From NCBI RefSeq assembly GCF_001908205.1, contig NZ_LGHL01000024.1, positions 1 to 33,964 on the forward strand: 33,964 nucleotides of DNA. The letters run 5' to 3'. Each line of letters begins with the position of its first letter. The stretch's first letter is position 1. The stretch comes from Bradyrhizobium sp. NAS80.1 (GTDB taxonomy: Bacteria; Pseudomonadota; Alphaproteobacteria; Rhizobiales; Xanthobacteraceae). Below, piece after piece: positions 1 to 8,019 of this stretch. Both the position numbers and the translations under genes were made by a program. The notes under the pieces were generated by a model, which saw only the letters and a list, made by a program, of their open reading frames with translations, was not told the origin of the DNA and ran no database searches.

Positions 1-659
1 GGGCGCAACGCGACGGACGCGCCTGATTCCACGATCTCCGAGATCGCCTTGAAGCCGACCCACATGCCGGAGAAGCGGCTCAGCGCATAGCTATACTCGC
101 CGAACTCCAGATATTCGCCGACGCTGGCCGGATGCAGCGTCGGCATGAACCAGCTCATGAAGGCGACGTCGGACTGGTGCGGCATCGACGATGACACGCA
201 GCCATGGTCGTCGCCCGCGACCACGAGCACGCCGCCATGCGGGGAGGAGCCGTAAGCGTTGCCGTGCTTGAGCGCATCGCCGGAGCGATCGACGCCGGGG
301 CCCTTGCCGTACCAGAGCCCGAACACGCCATCGACCTCGCGATCTCCTTGCGTCTCGACCTGCTGCGAGCCGAGCACCGCGGTCGCGGCGAGATCCTCGT
401 TTACGGCCGGCAGGAATTCGATGCGGTCCTGCTTCAATCGCTCCTGGATGCGCCAGAGCTCGAGATCGATGCCGCCGAGCGGTGAGCCGCGATAGCCGGA
501 GATGAAGCCGGCGGTGTTGAGGCCGTTCGTACGGTCGCGCCTGATCTGGTCGAGCGCGATGCGGACGATTGCCTGCGTGCCCGTGAGGAAGACGCGGCCC
601 TCCTCGCGGTCGTAGCGGTCGGAAAGCTCATAGGTGTCGAGTGACGGAATGGCGTCCAT
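1..659 (-). CDS. Indolepyruvate ferredoxin oxidoreductase, N-terminal part (cut by window edge)
   Basis: The reverse strand from the ATG at 659 reads without a stop to base 1, giving 219 codons. It begins MDAIPSLDTYELSDRYDREE and continues with the GYRGSPLGG segment typical of the N-terminal pyrimidine-binding domain of the long fused alphaproteobacterial indolepyruvate ferredoxin oxidoreductases (about 1150 residues in the family). Further matching segments are FLPAVNEDLAATAVLGSQQ, FGLWYGKGPGVDRSGDAL and VVAGDDHGCVSSS. A GGGAGG ribosome site lies about five bases before the start. Family members oxidatively decarboxylate aryl-pyruvates from aromatic amino acids to acyl-CoA with thiamine diphosphate and iron-sulfur clusters; that function is taken from the family. 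A divergent Lrp/AsnC regulator sits next door, a common arrangement for amino-acid catabolism. The C-terminal two thirds lie outside the window. Confidence 0.9.
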   Translation of the reverse strand, partial: MDAIPSLDTYELSDRYDREEGRVFLTGTQAIVRIALDQIRRDRTNGLNTAGFISGYRGSPLGGIDLELWRIQERLKQDRIEFLPAVNEDLAATAVLGSQQVETQGDREVDGVFGLWYGKGPGVDRSGDALKHGNAYGSSPHGGVLVVAGDDHGCVSSSMPHQSDVAFMSWFMPTLHPASVGEYLEFGEYSYALSRFSGMWVGFKAISEIVESGASVALR

Positions 660-715
660 GCGGACCTCCCGCGGCATCCCTGCCGGATTGGGGGAGGTTA
701 AGCCGGGGGCGGTGG

Positions 716-728
716 TAGGTCTTACCTA
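716..728. promoter_or_regulatory. Inverted repeat in the divergent promoter region (possible Lrp-type site)
   Basis: The dyad TAGGT-CTT-ACCTA has perfect 5-bp arms and lies between the oxidoreductase start (659) and the regulator start (813). Lrp/AsnC proteins usually bind short dyads in the promoter they share with a divergent target. The position fits such a role; the assignment is inference. Confidence 0.4.
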
Positions 729-812
729 TCCATTCTGATCTGAAGCGAATTTCGGTAGGATTTTGCACAAGTGGCCGCATACTGGTACATTCTATCGAAT
801 GGAGATGCCCTC

Positions 813-1268
813 ATGATCGAAGACCAGGACGCGCGGATTCTCGCCCATCTTCAGAAGGATGGCCGCGCCACCAACCAGGAGCTCGCGGAGGAGGTCGGCA
901 TGTCGACCTCGGCGTGCTGGCGCCGGGTGCGCGCTCTGGAAGAGAGCGGGATCATCCAGGGCTATGCGGCGCTGGTTGCGCGCGAGCAGGCGGGCTTTGC
1001 GATGTCGGCGATCCTCCATGTCTCGCTGGAGCGGCACGACGCAAAATTCGTCGACGAGTTCGTCGCGCGGGTGACAAAGCGGCGCGAAGTGCTGGAGTGC
1101 TTTGCGACCACGGGCGATGCGGATTACCACCTGCGCGTCGTCGTGCAGGATATGGTCGCCTACAACCGATTCCTCGACGAGTTCATGTTCCGCATCCCCG
1201 GCATCCGCTACGTCCGCAGCAACGTGGTGCTGAAGGAGATCAAGACCGGCGTGGTGCTGCCGTTTTGA
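813..1268 (+). CDS. Lrp/AsnC family transcriptional regulator
   Basis: This 151-residue protein has the standard Lrp/AsnC length and layout. An N-terminal winged HTH spans about residues 3-50, with IEDQDARILAHLQKDGRATN followed by a recognition region containing MSTSACWRRVRALEESGII. A C-terminal RAM effector-binding domain follows, with ECFATTGDADYHLRVVVQDM and the closing SNVVLKEIKTGVVLPF. The ATG at 813 was chosen over an upstream GTG at 771 because GGAG lies about eight bases before it and the HTH then starts at the usual distance. It is divergent from the indolepyruvate oxidoreductase gene and probably regulates it in response to an amino acid. The ligand cannot be read from the sequence. 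Confidence 0.93.
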   Translation: MIEDQDARILAHLQKDGRATNQELAEEVGMSTSACWRRVRALEESGIIQGYAALVAREQAGFAMSAILHVSLERHDAKFVDEFVARVTKRREVLECFATTGDADYHLRVVVQDMVAYNRFLDEFMFRIPGIRYVRSNVVLKEIKTGVVLPF

Positions 1269-1276
1269 GGGAGCTT

Positions 1277-1368
1277 CGTAGGATGGGTAGAGCGATAGCG
1301 AAACCCATCAAGCTCTTTCCGAGACGAATCCCGGGTGATGGGTTTCGCTCCGCTCTACCCATCCTACG
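1277..1368. repeat. Large imperfect palindromic repeat between convergent genes
   Basis: The left arm at 1277-1310 and right arm at 1336-1368 are reverse complements over 33-34 bases, with one substitution and one extra base. Each arm carries the core GTAGGATGGGTAGAGC and AGCGAAACCCATCA. The 25-base loop is unrelated. It lies exactly between the ends of two convergent genes and could act as a two-way terminator when transcribed. From memory, this motif recurs between genes in Bradyrhizobium; that was not checked here. Confidence 0.85.
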
Positions 1369-1378
1369 AGGATCAGCG

Positions 1379-2164
1379 CTACCGCACCTCCCGCACGAAG
1401 CGGTTGCGCAACGTCCCGACGCCGGTGATGTCGATCTCCACGACGTCGCCGTGCTTGATATCAGGAGAGGCGCCGTCCGTGCCCATCCAGATCACGTCGC
1501 CCGGCCATAGCGTAAAATACTTGGTCAGCTCGACCAGGAACGGCACAACGCCAAAGATCATGTCGTTGGTGTGGAAGCGGTTGGTCTCCTTGCCGTTGAC
1601 CCTGACGATCGTCTGCATCTTGCCAAGATCGGCCTCGGTCTCGATCCACGGCCCCATCGGCTTGAACGTGTCGGCGTTCTTCGAGCGCCACAGGCTGCGA
1701 TCGGCCTTCTGCCAGCTGCGCTCGCTGACGTCGTTGCCGATGGTGTAGCCGAACACGCAATCCATCGCGTTCTCTTTGGTGAGATGCTTCACCTTCTTGC
1801 CGATGACAACGACGAGCTCGCCTTCATAGTGGATCTTGTCCGTCGCGAACGACGGGATCACGACGTCCTCGTCATGTGCGATCAGCGCGTTCTGCGCGCG
1901 ATAGCCGATCTCGGGTCTATCAGGCACTGCCGGCACCTCGCCGCGCTTGTCGGCGGCTTCCTTCAGGTGCTTCAGGTAGTTCAGGCCGACGCAATAGAAC
2001 GTGCGCGGGATCAGCGGCAGCTCGATCTTGACCTGCGACAGCGGATGCGTGCGCGAGGTGCGCTGCCATTCGCCAAAGGGATCGCCGTCGACCGCGATCA
2101 CCTTGTCGCCCTCAACTATACCCCACGACGTCTTGTCCGAGGCGGTGAATTTCAGCCAGCGCAT
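1379..2164 (-). CDS. Fumarylacetoacetate hydrolase (FAH) family protein
   Basis: The protein has 261 residues. Proteins of this fold hydrolyse or isomerise C-C bonds in diketo acids or oxo-dioates late in aromatic and related catabolism. The catalytic core is visible: GLNY with a following His at 60-66, metal ligands Glu114 and Glu116 in HYEGEL, and Asp145 in GYTIGNDVSERSWQ. GPWI (171-174) and the C-terminal GDVIWMGTDGASP (222-234) are also present. It is the last gene of a tight minus-strand operon, starting 15 bases after the flavin monooxygenase stop. It may therefore process a ring-opened or oxidised product of the upstream enzymes. The exact substrate is unknown. Family assignment is secure; HpaG-type decarboxylase/isomerase or hydrolase activities are both possible. 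Confidence 0.9.
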   Translation of the reverse strand: MRWLKFTASDKTSWGIVEGDKVIAVDGDPFGEWQRTSRTHPLSQVKIELPLIPRTFYCVGLNYLKHLKEAADKRGEVPAVPDRPEIGYRAQNALIAHDEDVVIPSFATDKIHYEGELVVVIGKKVKHLTKENAMDCVFGYTIGNDVSERSWQKADRSLWRSKNADTFKPMGPWIETEADLGKMQTIVRVNGKETNRFHTNDMIFGVVPFLVELTKYFTLWPGDVIWMGTDGASPDIKHGDVVEIDITGVGTLRNRFVREVR

Positions 2165-2179
2165 AGTCTGTCCTCGTTG

Positions 2180-3547
2180 TTATTCCGCGGCATCGCGCGG
2201 CTGTGCCTTCCAGGCGCCGGCGGCCGGCCGCTTCAGCCCGAGATTTTCCCGCAGCGTCTTGCCGCGATAATCCTTCTGGAACAAGCCGCGCCGCTGCAAT
2301 TCCGGTACGATGTGTTTCACGAAGTCCGCGTAGGAGCCGGGCACGTAGGTCGCGGCGATGACGAAGCCGTCGCAGCCACGCTCGACGAACATCTCTTCAA
2401 GCTTGTCCGCGATCTCCTTGGGGCCACCGACCATCGCGTCATGCACCTGGCCACGGCCGGAGAAGGTGACGAAGTCGCGCGCGCTTGGATTGCTCTTGCC
2501 TGATGTCTTGAGCACGCCGTCGCGGATGCCCAAAATGCCCTGCATGCTCTTCAGCTCTTCCGTCGTCAGCGGCTCGTCGAGATCCTTGGAGGCGAAATCG
2601 TAATTGAGCGCTTCGGCGAGCAGTGACAGCGCGTCGATCTCGAGCGGAAGCTTGTTGATCAGCGCCATCTTGTCCTCGGCTTCGGCTTTGGTGGCCGCGC
2701 AGACCGGCGTCGTCAGGTTGCAGAGGAACATCTGGTCGGGATCCCGGCCGGCCTTGGCCGCTTCGTTGCGCACGGCCGCATAACCCTCCTTGGCGCCTGC
2801 GAGATTGCGCGCGGCGGTGAAGATCACCTCGCCCCATCGGCCGGCAAAGCGCTGGCCGCGGCCGGATGCGCCGGCCTGGATGATCACGGGATGGCCCTGA
2901 TCCGAGCGCGGCACGGTGAATGGCCCCCGGGACTTGAAGGCCGTCCCTCTGTGATCGAGCCGCTTCACCTTGGCCGGATCGGCAAACCGGCCGCTCTTTT
3001 TGTCCATGATGAGCGCGCCGTCTTCCCAGGTGTCCCAGTGGCCGAGCACCACCTCCATGAACTCGTCGGCGCGGTCGTAGCGGGAGTCGTGTTCGGGATG
3101 GGAGTCGCGCCCCATGTTGAGCGCCTCGCCGTCATTGAGCGAGGTGACGACGTTCCAGCCCGCGCGTCCACCCGACATCAAATCGAGTGTGGCGAAACGG
3201 CGCGCGACGTCGAAGGGCTCATAATAGGTGGTCGAGCAGGTGGCACCGAGACCGAGCCTGTCGGTGACCATGCCCATCGTGGTCAACACGATCAGCGGAT
3301 CCATCTTCACGCAGCGGATGCCGTATTCGACGGTGTGGGCGTGGTCGTTGCCGTAGCGGTCCGGCATCGCCAGGCGATCGTCGAAGAAGGCCATGTGGAA
3401 CTTGCCGGCTTCGAGGATCCTGGCGATCTCCTGATAGTAATCCGCCGACATCGAATCGTCGCGCGAATCCGGATGCCGCCAGGAGCTCGGCAAATTCGTG
3501 CAGTTCTGCGCCTGGAGGAAGCCGACCAGTACCATCTGCCGCGTCAT
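2180..3547 (-). CDS. LLM-class flavin-dependent monooxygenase, NtaA/SnaA/DszA type
   Basis: This 455-residue protein uses reduced flavin from a separate reductase to oxygenate its substrate. The signatures of the NtaA/SnaA/DszA branch of luciferase-like monooxygenases are present: the N-terminal MVLVGFLQAQNCTN, the SGGRAGWNVVTS loop (125-136), YDRADEFMEVV with W171 following, and QAGASGRGQRFAGRWGE (224-240). The ATG at 3547 was chosen over an earlier in-frame start at 3640 because GGAG precedes it at a normal distance and the family N-terminus begins there; the upstream extension has no family character. It starts 22 bases after the Ldh-type gene and precedes the FAH gene by 15 bases, so the three are probably cotranscribed. 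No flavin reductase is encoded nearby. Characterised relatives act on nitrilotriacetate, EDTA or dibenzothiophene sulfone; the substrate here is unknown. Confidence 0.92.
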   Translation of the reverse strand: MTRQMVLVGFLQAQNCTNLPSSWRHPDSRDDSMSADYYQEIARILEAGKFHMAFFDDRLAMPDRYGNDHAHTVEYGIRCVKMDPLIVLTTMGMVTDRLGLGATCSTTYYEPFDVARRFATLDLMSGGRAGWNVVTSLNDGEALNMGRDSHPEHDSRYDRADEFMEVVLGHWDTWEDGALIMDKKSGRFADPAKVKRLDHRGTAFKSRGPFTVPRSDQGHPVIIQAGASGRGQRFAGRWGEVIFTAARNLAGAKEGYAAVRNEAAKAGRDPDQMFLCNLTTPVCAATKAEAEDKMALINKLPLEIDALSLLAEALNYDFASKDLDEPLTTEELKSMQGILGIRDGVLKTSGKSNPSARDFVTFSGRGQVHDAMVGGPKEIADKLEEMFVERGCDGFVIAATYVPGSYADFVKHIVPELQRRGLFQKDYRGKTLRENLGLKRPAAGAWKAQPRDAAE

Positions 3548-3569
3548 GCTGCTGCTCTCCAAAATTCCG

Positions 3570-4622
3570 TCAGGCCAGGTCGAGGACTGTTTCGAGCCCG
3601 TACTCGCGTGCCAGCGCGCGCAGCTTGTCCCAGGTCGCATCCTCGATCTCGATGCCGTCCCGCAGGCGCTGCTGCTCGCGCAAACCTTCGATCTCGCCGG
3701 GATAGTAGACGCCTTTGCTGCCCTCGGACGGCGGTGTCGATTTCAGGTAATGCGCGAATTCAGCGACCTCGCGTTTGAACTCCTTCAGCGGGCGGAACGC
3801 GGCGACGTTGAACACCGCCATGAAGCAGCCGTCATTGTGCCGCCCGGTCGGCTCGACGCCGAAGCCGAGTCCGGTGAGCAGGCCGCACAGCACCTCGACC
3901 ATGGCGGCCAGGCCGCTGCCCTTGTAGCCCTCGGTGCCGCCGAGCGGCAGCAGCGCGCCGCCCTTGCGGTATTGGGTCGGATCGGTGGTGTGCCGTCCCT
4001 CGGCGTCGATGATCCACCCCGTTGGAATCCCCTCGCCGCGGGCGACCGCGAGCTGGATCTTGCCCGCCGCGACCGCCGAGGTCGCCATGTCCAGATAGAA
4101 GGGCGCATCGAGGTCGGACGGCACCGCGATCGAGATCGGGTTGGTGCCGAGCCGCGCTTCCTTGCCCCCGAACGGCGCCACGTGTTTTGGCGAGCGGCCG
4201 GAATCCGCCGTCGCAATCCCGATCATGCCTTCGCGCATCGCCATCAGCGGATAGGCGGCGAGGCGGCCGACATGGCTTTGCCGGAACACGGTGCAGGCGG
4301 CGACATTCGCCGTCTTGGCTTTCTCGATCGTCAGCGCCATCGCCTTGGCGTTGACGTGGAAGCCAAAACCCCACTGGCCGTCGATCACGGTCGTGGTCGG
4401 CGATTCCTGGACGATGGACCACTTAGCGCCGGGAACGATGTGCCCGGCCTTGATACGGTCGATGTAGGTCGGAACAGCAATCACGCCGTGGGAGTCGTGG
4501 CCGGCGAGATTGGCGTTGACGCAGCCGACGGCCACGGCGTCGGCTTCTTCCTCGGAGGCTCCGGCGGCACGGAGCAGTGCGGCGCTGATGCGCGTGAGGC
4601 GGTCGGCCCTGACGATCGGCAT
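3570..4622 (-). CDS. Ldh2/MdhA-type NAD(P)-dependent malate/L-lactate dehydrogenase family oxidoreductase
   Basis: The 350-residue product matches the type-2 malate/L-lactate/ureidoglycolate dehydrogenase family, which is unrelated to the Rossmann-fold LDH/MDH enzymes. Family features are the N-terminal helical region with GHDSHGV (41-47, holding the conserved His), TPPSEGSKGVYYPGE near the C-terminus with the usual PGE, and GGTEGYKGSGLA in the dinucleotide-binding part. Members reduce 2-keto acids or oxidise 2-hydroxy acids. The ATG at 4622 is preceded by GAGGAAACGCC, a good ribosome site, and the longer upstream frame adds only a basic non-family leader. It is the first gene of the operon with the flavin monooxygenase and FAH protein, suggesting a joint route for a hydroxy acid or its oxygenated derivative. 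Substrate not determined. Confidence 0.9.
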   Translation of the reverse strand: MPIVRADRLTRISAALLRAAGASEEEADAVAVGCVNANLAGHDSHGVIAVPTYIDRIKAGHIVPGAKWSIVQESPTTTVIDGQWGFGFHVNAKAMALTIEKAKTANVAACTVFRQSHVGRLAAYPLMAMREGMIGIATADSGRSPKHVAPFGGKEARLGTNPISIAVPSDLDAPFYLDMATSAVAAGKIQLAVARGEGIPTGWIIDAEGRHTTDPTQYRKGGALLPLGGTEGYKGSGLAAMVEVLCGLLTGLGFGVEPTGRHNDGCFMAVFNVAAFRPLKEFKREVAEFAHYLKSTPPSEGSKGVYYPGEIEGLREQQRLRDGIEIEDATWDKLRALAREYGLETVLDLA

Positions 4623-4929
4623 GGCGTTTCCTCGGCTTGCTGCCCTTAACGGGCTGCTCGTTGGATGCCATCGTCTCAAAGCGCAGGAGCGATATCAATC
4701 TCCCGTAAACCAATACAGGGCTGCAAATTCGTAAAGAGAACGCGCCTTTCGTCGTGTGCCGGCGCCGCGAACATCCCGCGCGGCGGGATTCCCGACAGTT
4801 TGTCGTCCCCTGTTCTCAGCTCGTTCACTTCGATTGTGGGTTCGCGGCACGCAATAACGACCACTTAGGCGATGGCCGTTCATAAAGCACCCGGAATAAA
4901 AAGGGTAGAAATGCCCGGGAGTTAAGATC
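4623..4929. other. Divergent intergenic region with a 17-bp dyad
   Basis: This stretch separates the divergent starts of the Ldh-type operon and the GGDEF-EAL gene and should hold both promoters. The only clear structure is ATCCCG-CGCGG-CGGGAT at 4773-4789, with perfect 6-bp arms, a possible operator. No supportable gene was seen; short frames on both strands lack family character. Confidence 0.5.
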
Positions 4930-7900
4930 GTGCAGACGACCCTCGCGCGCACCTTTGCAGCGTTGAGTGCGATCAACGAAGCGATCCTCTACGCGAAATC
5001 GCCGGACGAGCTGTACCAGAAGGTCTGCGCCGCCGGGTTTGCGAGCGGAGACTTCATGGCCGTCGCGGTGTTCCTGTTGGAGCCGGACGGTCGTCGGCTG
5101 CGTTTTGCCGCTGGTTGCGGCGAAGACGTCGCGCGGCTGAGCGCGATCGAGATCACGACCGAAGCTGGCACACCCGAAGGATCCGGCGTCGGCGGCGAGG
5201 CATTTCGCAGCCAGACGCTCTGCATCAGCAATGATTTTCTGAACGATCCGCGATCGCTGGCATGGCGCGAGGGAGCGGTGAAATCCCACGTCGGCGCGGC
5301 CGCGGCCCTGCCGCTGCTCTGCAATGGCAAGAGCGTCGGCGTGCTGTTCGTGACCCGCAGTGAGGCAGGCTCACTCGACGCCCAGATGGTATTGCTGTTC
5401 GAGCGCATGTCCGCCAACATTTCCTATGCTCTGGACAATTTCACGCGCGAGACCGCACGGCAGACCAGCGAGCGGGCGACGCGGCGGCTCAACCGCATGT
5501 TCGGCGCGCGCAGCGCGACCAACGAAGCCATCCTGCGCGCGAAAACCGAGCAGGAGCTGTACCAGCTCGTGTGCGAAGCAACGGCGAAGGGCGCCAAGTT
5601 CACCTCGGCCACCATCGCGCTCGTCGATCGCGATGCCGAGCTGCTCCGCGTTGTCGCCTGCTACGGGCCGAACGCGGATACGGTGCGCGCCTCCAAGTTC
5701 TCCACATCCGACCAGGTGCCCGAGGGGCGGGGGCTGACGGGAACGGCCTTCCGGACACGCCAACCCTGCGTCAGCAATGACCTATTGTCCGACGACCGGA
5801 TCAAGCCCTGGCAGGCCGACGCTCGCCGCAACGGCATCGGATCCGCCGCGGCGCTGCCGCTGTTCAATGGCGACCGCGTCGAAGGGGTGTTCCTTTTCAA
5901 CTCGCCCGAACGCGGCACGTTCACGCCCGAATTGGTCGAGCTGCTGCAACGGCTCCAGGCCAATGTCGCCTTTGCGCTCGACAATTTCGACCGAGCCGAG
6001 GAGCGGTCGCGGGCCGAGGCGCAGAAGGAGCGCCTGACGCGCATGTTCGCGGCGCTGAGCGCCACCAATGAAGCGATCGTGCGAGCCAAGTCGCGCACTG
6101 AGCTGTTCGAGCTGGTGTGTCAGGCCGCGTCCACCGGTGGGAGATTCACCTCGACGACCATAGCGCTCGCCAGGGCCGACGGCGATCAGCTCGAGATCGT
6201 GGCGGCCGCGGGACCGTCCGCAGAGACCACCCGCAACGTTCGCCTTTCCGTCGACGCCGACCGGCCCGAAGGCCGCGGCATGAGCGGCACGGCGTTCCGC
6301 ACCCGGCAGCCCTGTGTCAGCAACGATTACGTCAATGATGGCCGCGTGAGCGCCTTCCATGCCGTCCTGCAAGGCGACGGCGCGCGCTCCGGCGCAGCGT
6401 TCCCGCTGATCACGCACGACAAGCCCGTCGGCGTCATGATCTACATGTCGACCGAGCAGGAGACCTTCACCGGCGAATTCGTCGAGCTGTTGCAACGCCT
6501 CGCCGGCAACGTCTCCTTTGCGATGGAGAATTTCGATCGCGCCGACGAGAAGAACCGGGCGGACGAGCGGATCGAGTACCTCGCTTCGCACGACAGCCTG
6601 ACAGACCTTCCGAACCGCGAGACCTTCAACGGGTTGCTCCGCGAGGCCATCGACGCGGCGCAGCGTCACGATCACCGTTTCGCGGTGCTGTTCATCGATC
6701 TCGACCGCTTCAAGGTCATCAACGATTCGCTGGGGCACGAGGCCGGCGACCTGCTCCTGCTCGAAGTGGCCAACCGGCTGCGCGGCGCGCTCCGGGCAAG
6801 CGACGTGGTGGCGCGTCTCGGCGGCGACGAGTTCGTGGTGATCCTCGATCAGTGCGGCGAGGTCGACGACGTCCAGCGCATCGCGACCGGGCTGTTGACG
6901 GCGCTCGCCGAGCCCATGGAACTGGCCGGTCACGAGTGCCACACCACGGCGTCGATCGGCATCGCGATGTATCCGGCCAACGGCTCCGACGCCCAGACGC
7001 TGACCAAGAACGCCGACATGGCGATGTATCTCGCCAAGGAAGACGGCAAGAACGGCTATCGCTTCTTCTCCAAGGAAGTGAAGACGCAGTCGATCGAGCG
7101 GCTGTCGCTGGAGAGCGCGCTGCGCCGGGCGCTGGAGCGTGAGCAGTTCTCGCTGAACTACCAGCCCAAGGTGGACATGGAGACCGGCCAGATCACCGGC
7201 GTGGAAGCGCTGCTGCGCTGGACGCATCCCGATCTCGGCAACGTTTCGCCGGCGCAATTCATTCCGCTCGCCGAGGAGACCGGCGTGATCGTGCCGATCG
7301 GCCGCTGGGTGCTGAATGAAGCCTGCGCGCAGGCCATGGCCTGGCAGCGCCGCGGCCTGTTGCCGGTGTCGATGGCGGTGAACCTGTCGCCGCGGCAGTT
7401 TGCCGACGAGCATCTGCTGCAGGACGTCGACGAGGCGCTGGCCGCCAGCGGCATGTCGCCGGTGCTGCTCCAGCTCGAAGTCACCGAGAGCATGATGATG
7501 CGCAATGTCGGTCGCGCGCTCAAGGTGCTCGACGCCATCCAGAGCCGCGGTATTCGCCTCGCCATCGACGATTTCGGCACCGGCTATTCGTCGATGTCGC
7601 TGATGAAGCATTTCCCGATCGATACCATCAAGATCGATCGCTCCTTCGTGCGCGACCTGCCGCAGGATTCGGAAGACCAGGCGATCGCACAGGCGATCAT
7701 CAGCATGGGCAAGGCGCTCGGCATGACCGTCGTCGCCGAAGGCGTCGAGAACGCCGAGCAGGAGGCGTTCCTGCGCACCCATGGCTGTGACGAGATGCAG
7801 GGCTTTCCGATTTCCAAGCCGTTGCCGGCGCCGCAGATGGCCGAGTTGCTGCGGCCGATGATGATGCCTGTCGCGCCACCGCTCCAACCCGAGTTGGATC

Positions 7901-7950
7901 TTGCCGCCGAAGAAGCCGCTGCGCTACGGTTGAAACGCGCCGTCATCTAG
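4930..7950 (+). CDS. Triple-GAF sensor with GGDEF and EAL domains (cyclic-di-GMP turnover)
   Basis: This 1006-residue protein has no predicted membrane segment and should be cytosolic. Three tandem GAF units repeat with an exact 182-residue period: conserved starts at R7, R189 and R371, each followed by a form of A-x-S-A-x-NEAI, and ends at LDNF/MENF (168, 350, 532). A GGDEF domain follows with FIDLDRFKVINDSLGHEAGD (588-607), intact GGDEF at 631-635, and an RxxD inhibitory site (R622-D625) exactly five residues upstream. The EAL domain has EALLRW (759-764), NLSPRQF, VTES, DDFGTGYSS (880-888) and QGF-ISKP (957-963). Both domains look catalytically competent, so it may make or degrade cyclic-di-GMP according to what the GAF units sense. 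GTG at 4930 is preceded by GGGAG at eight bases. It lies next to the exopolysaccharide block, a typical cyclic-di-GMP output. Confidence 0.95.
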   Translation: MQTTLARTFAALSAINEAILYAKSPDELYQKVCAAGFASGDFMAVAVFLLEPDGRRLRFAAGCGEDVARLSAIEITTEAGTPEGSGVGGEAFRSQTLCISNDFLNDPRSLAWREGAVKSHVGAAAALPLLCNGKSVGVLFVTRSEAGSLDAQMVLLFERMSANISYALDNFTRETARQTSERATRRLNRMFGARSATNEAILRAKTEQELYQLVCEATAKGAKFTSATIALVDRDAELLRVVACYGPNADTVRASKFSTSDQVPEGRGLTGTAFRTRQPCVSNDLLSDDRIKPWQADARRNGIGSAAALPLFNGDRVEGVFLFNSPERGTFTPELVELLQRLQANVAFALDNFDRAEERSRAEAQKERLTRMFAALSATNEAIVRAKSRTELFELVCQAASTGGRFTSTTIALARADGDQLEIVAAAGPSAETTRNVRLSVDADRPEGRGMSGTAFRTRQPCVSNDYVNDGRVSAFHAVLQGDGARSGAAFPLITHDKPVGVMIYMSTEQETFTGEFVELLQRLAGNVSFAMENFDRADEKNRADERIEYLASHDSLTDLPNRETFNGLLREAIDAAQRHDHRFAVLFIDLDRFKVINDSLGHEAGDLLLLEVANRLRGALRASDVVARLGGDEFVVILDQCGEVDDVQRIATGLLTALAEPMELAGHECHTTASIGIAMYPANGSDAQTLTKNADMAMYLAKEDGKNGYRFFSKEVKTQSIERLSLESALRRALEREQFSLNYQPKVDMETGQITGVEALLRWTHPDLGNVSPAQFIPLAEETGVIVPIGRWVLNEACAQAMAWQRRGLLPVSMAVNLSPRQFADEHLLQDVDEALAASGMSPVLLQLEVTESMMMRNVGRALKVLDAIQSRGIRLAIDDFGTGYSSMSLMKHFPIDTIKIDRSFVRDLPQDSEDQAIAQAIISMGKALGMTVVAEGVENAEQEAFLRTHGCDEMQGFPISKPLPAPQMAELLRPMMMPVAPPLQPELDLAAEEAAALRLKRAVI

Positions 7951-8019
7951 CGGCTCCGGATGCAGCTCGCGGACGTCGTGATCGCCACCCGCCGGGCAAG
8001 GCGCGCGCGCTCGCGCCGC

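Noticed and set aside
3498..4649. Plus-strand 383-codon frame opposite the Ldh-type gene
   Set aside because: It is a shadow of the minus-strand Ldh and monooxygenase genes, which carry family motifs; the plus frame has none.
5782..7887. Long minus-strand open frame (701 codons) opposite the GGDEF-EAL gene
   Set aside because: It lies wholly antisense to a gene with clear domains; GC-rich codon bias keeps antisense frames open, and its translation is a low-complexity His/Arg/Leu mix with no family character.
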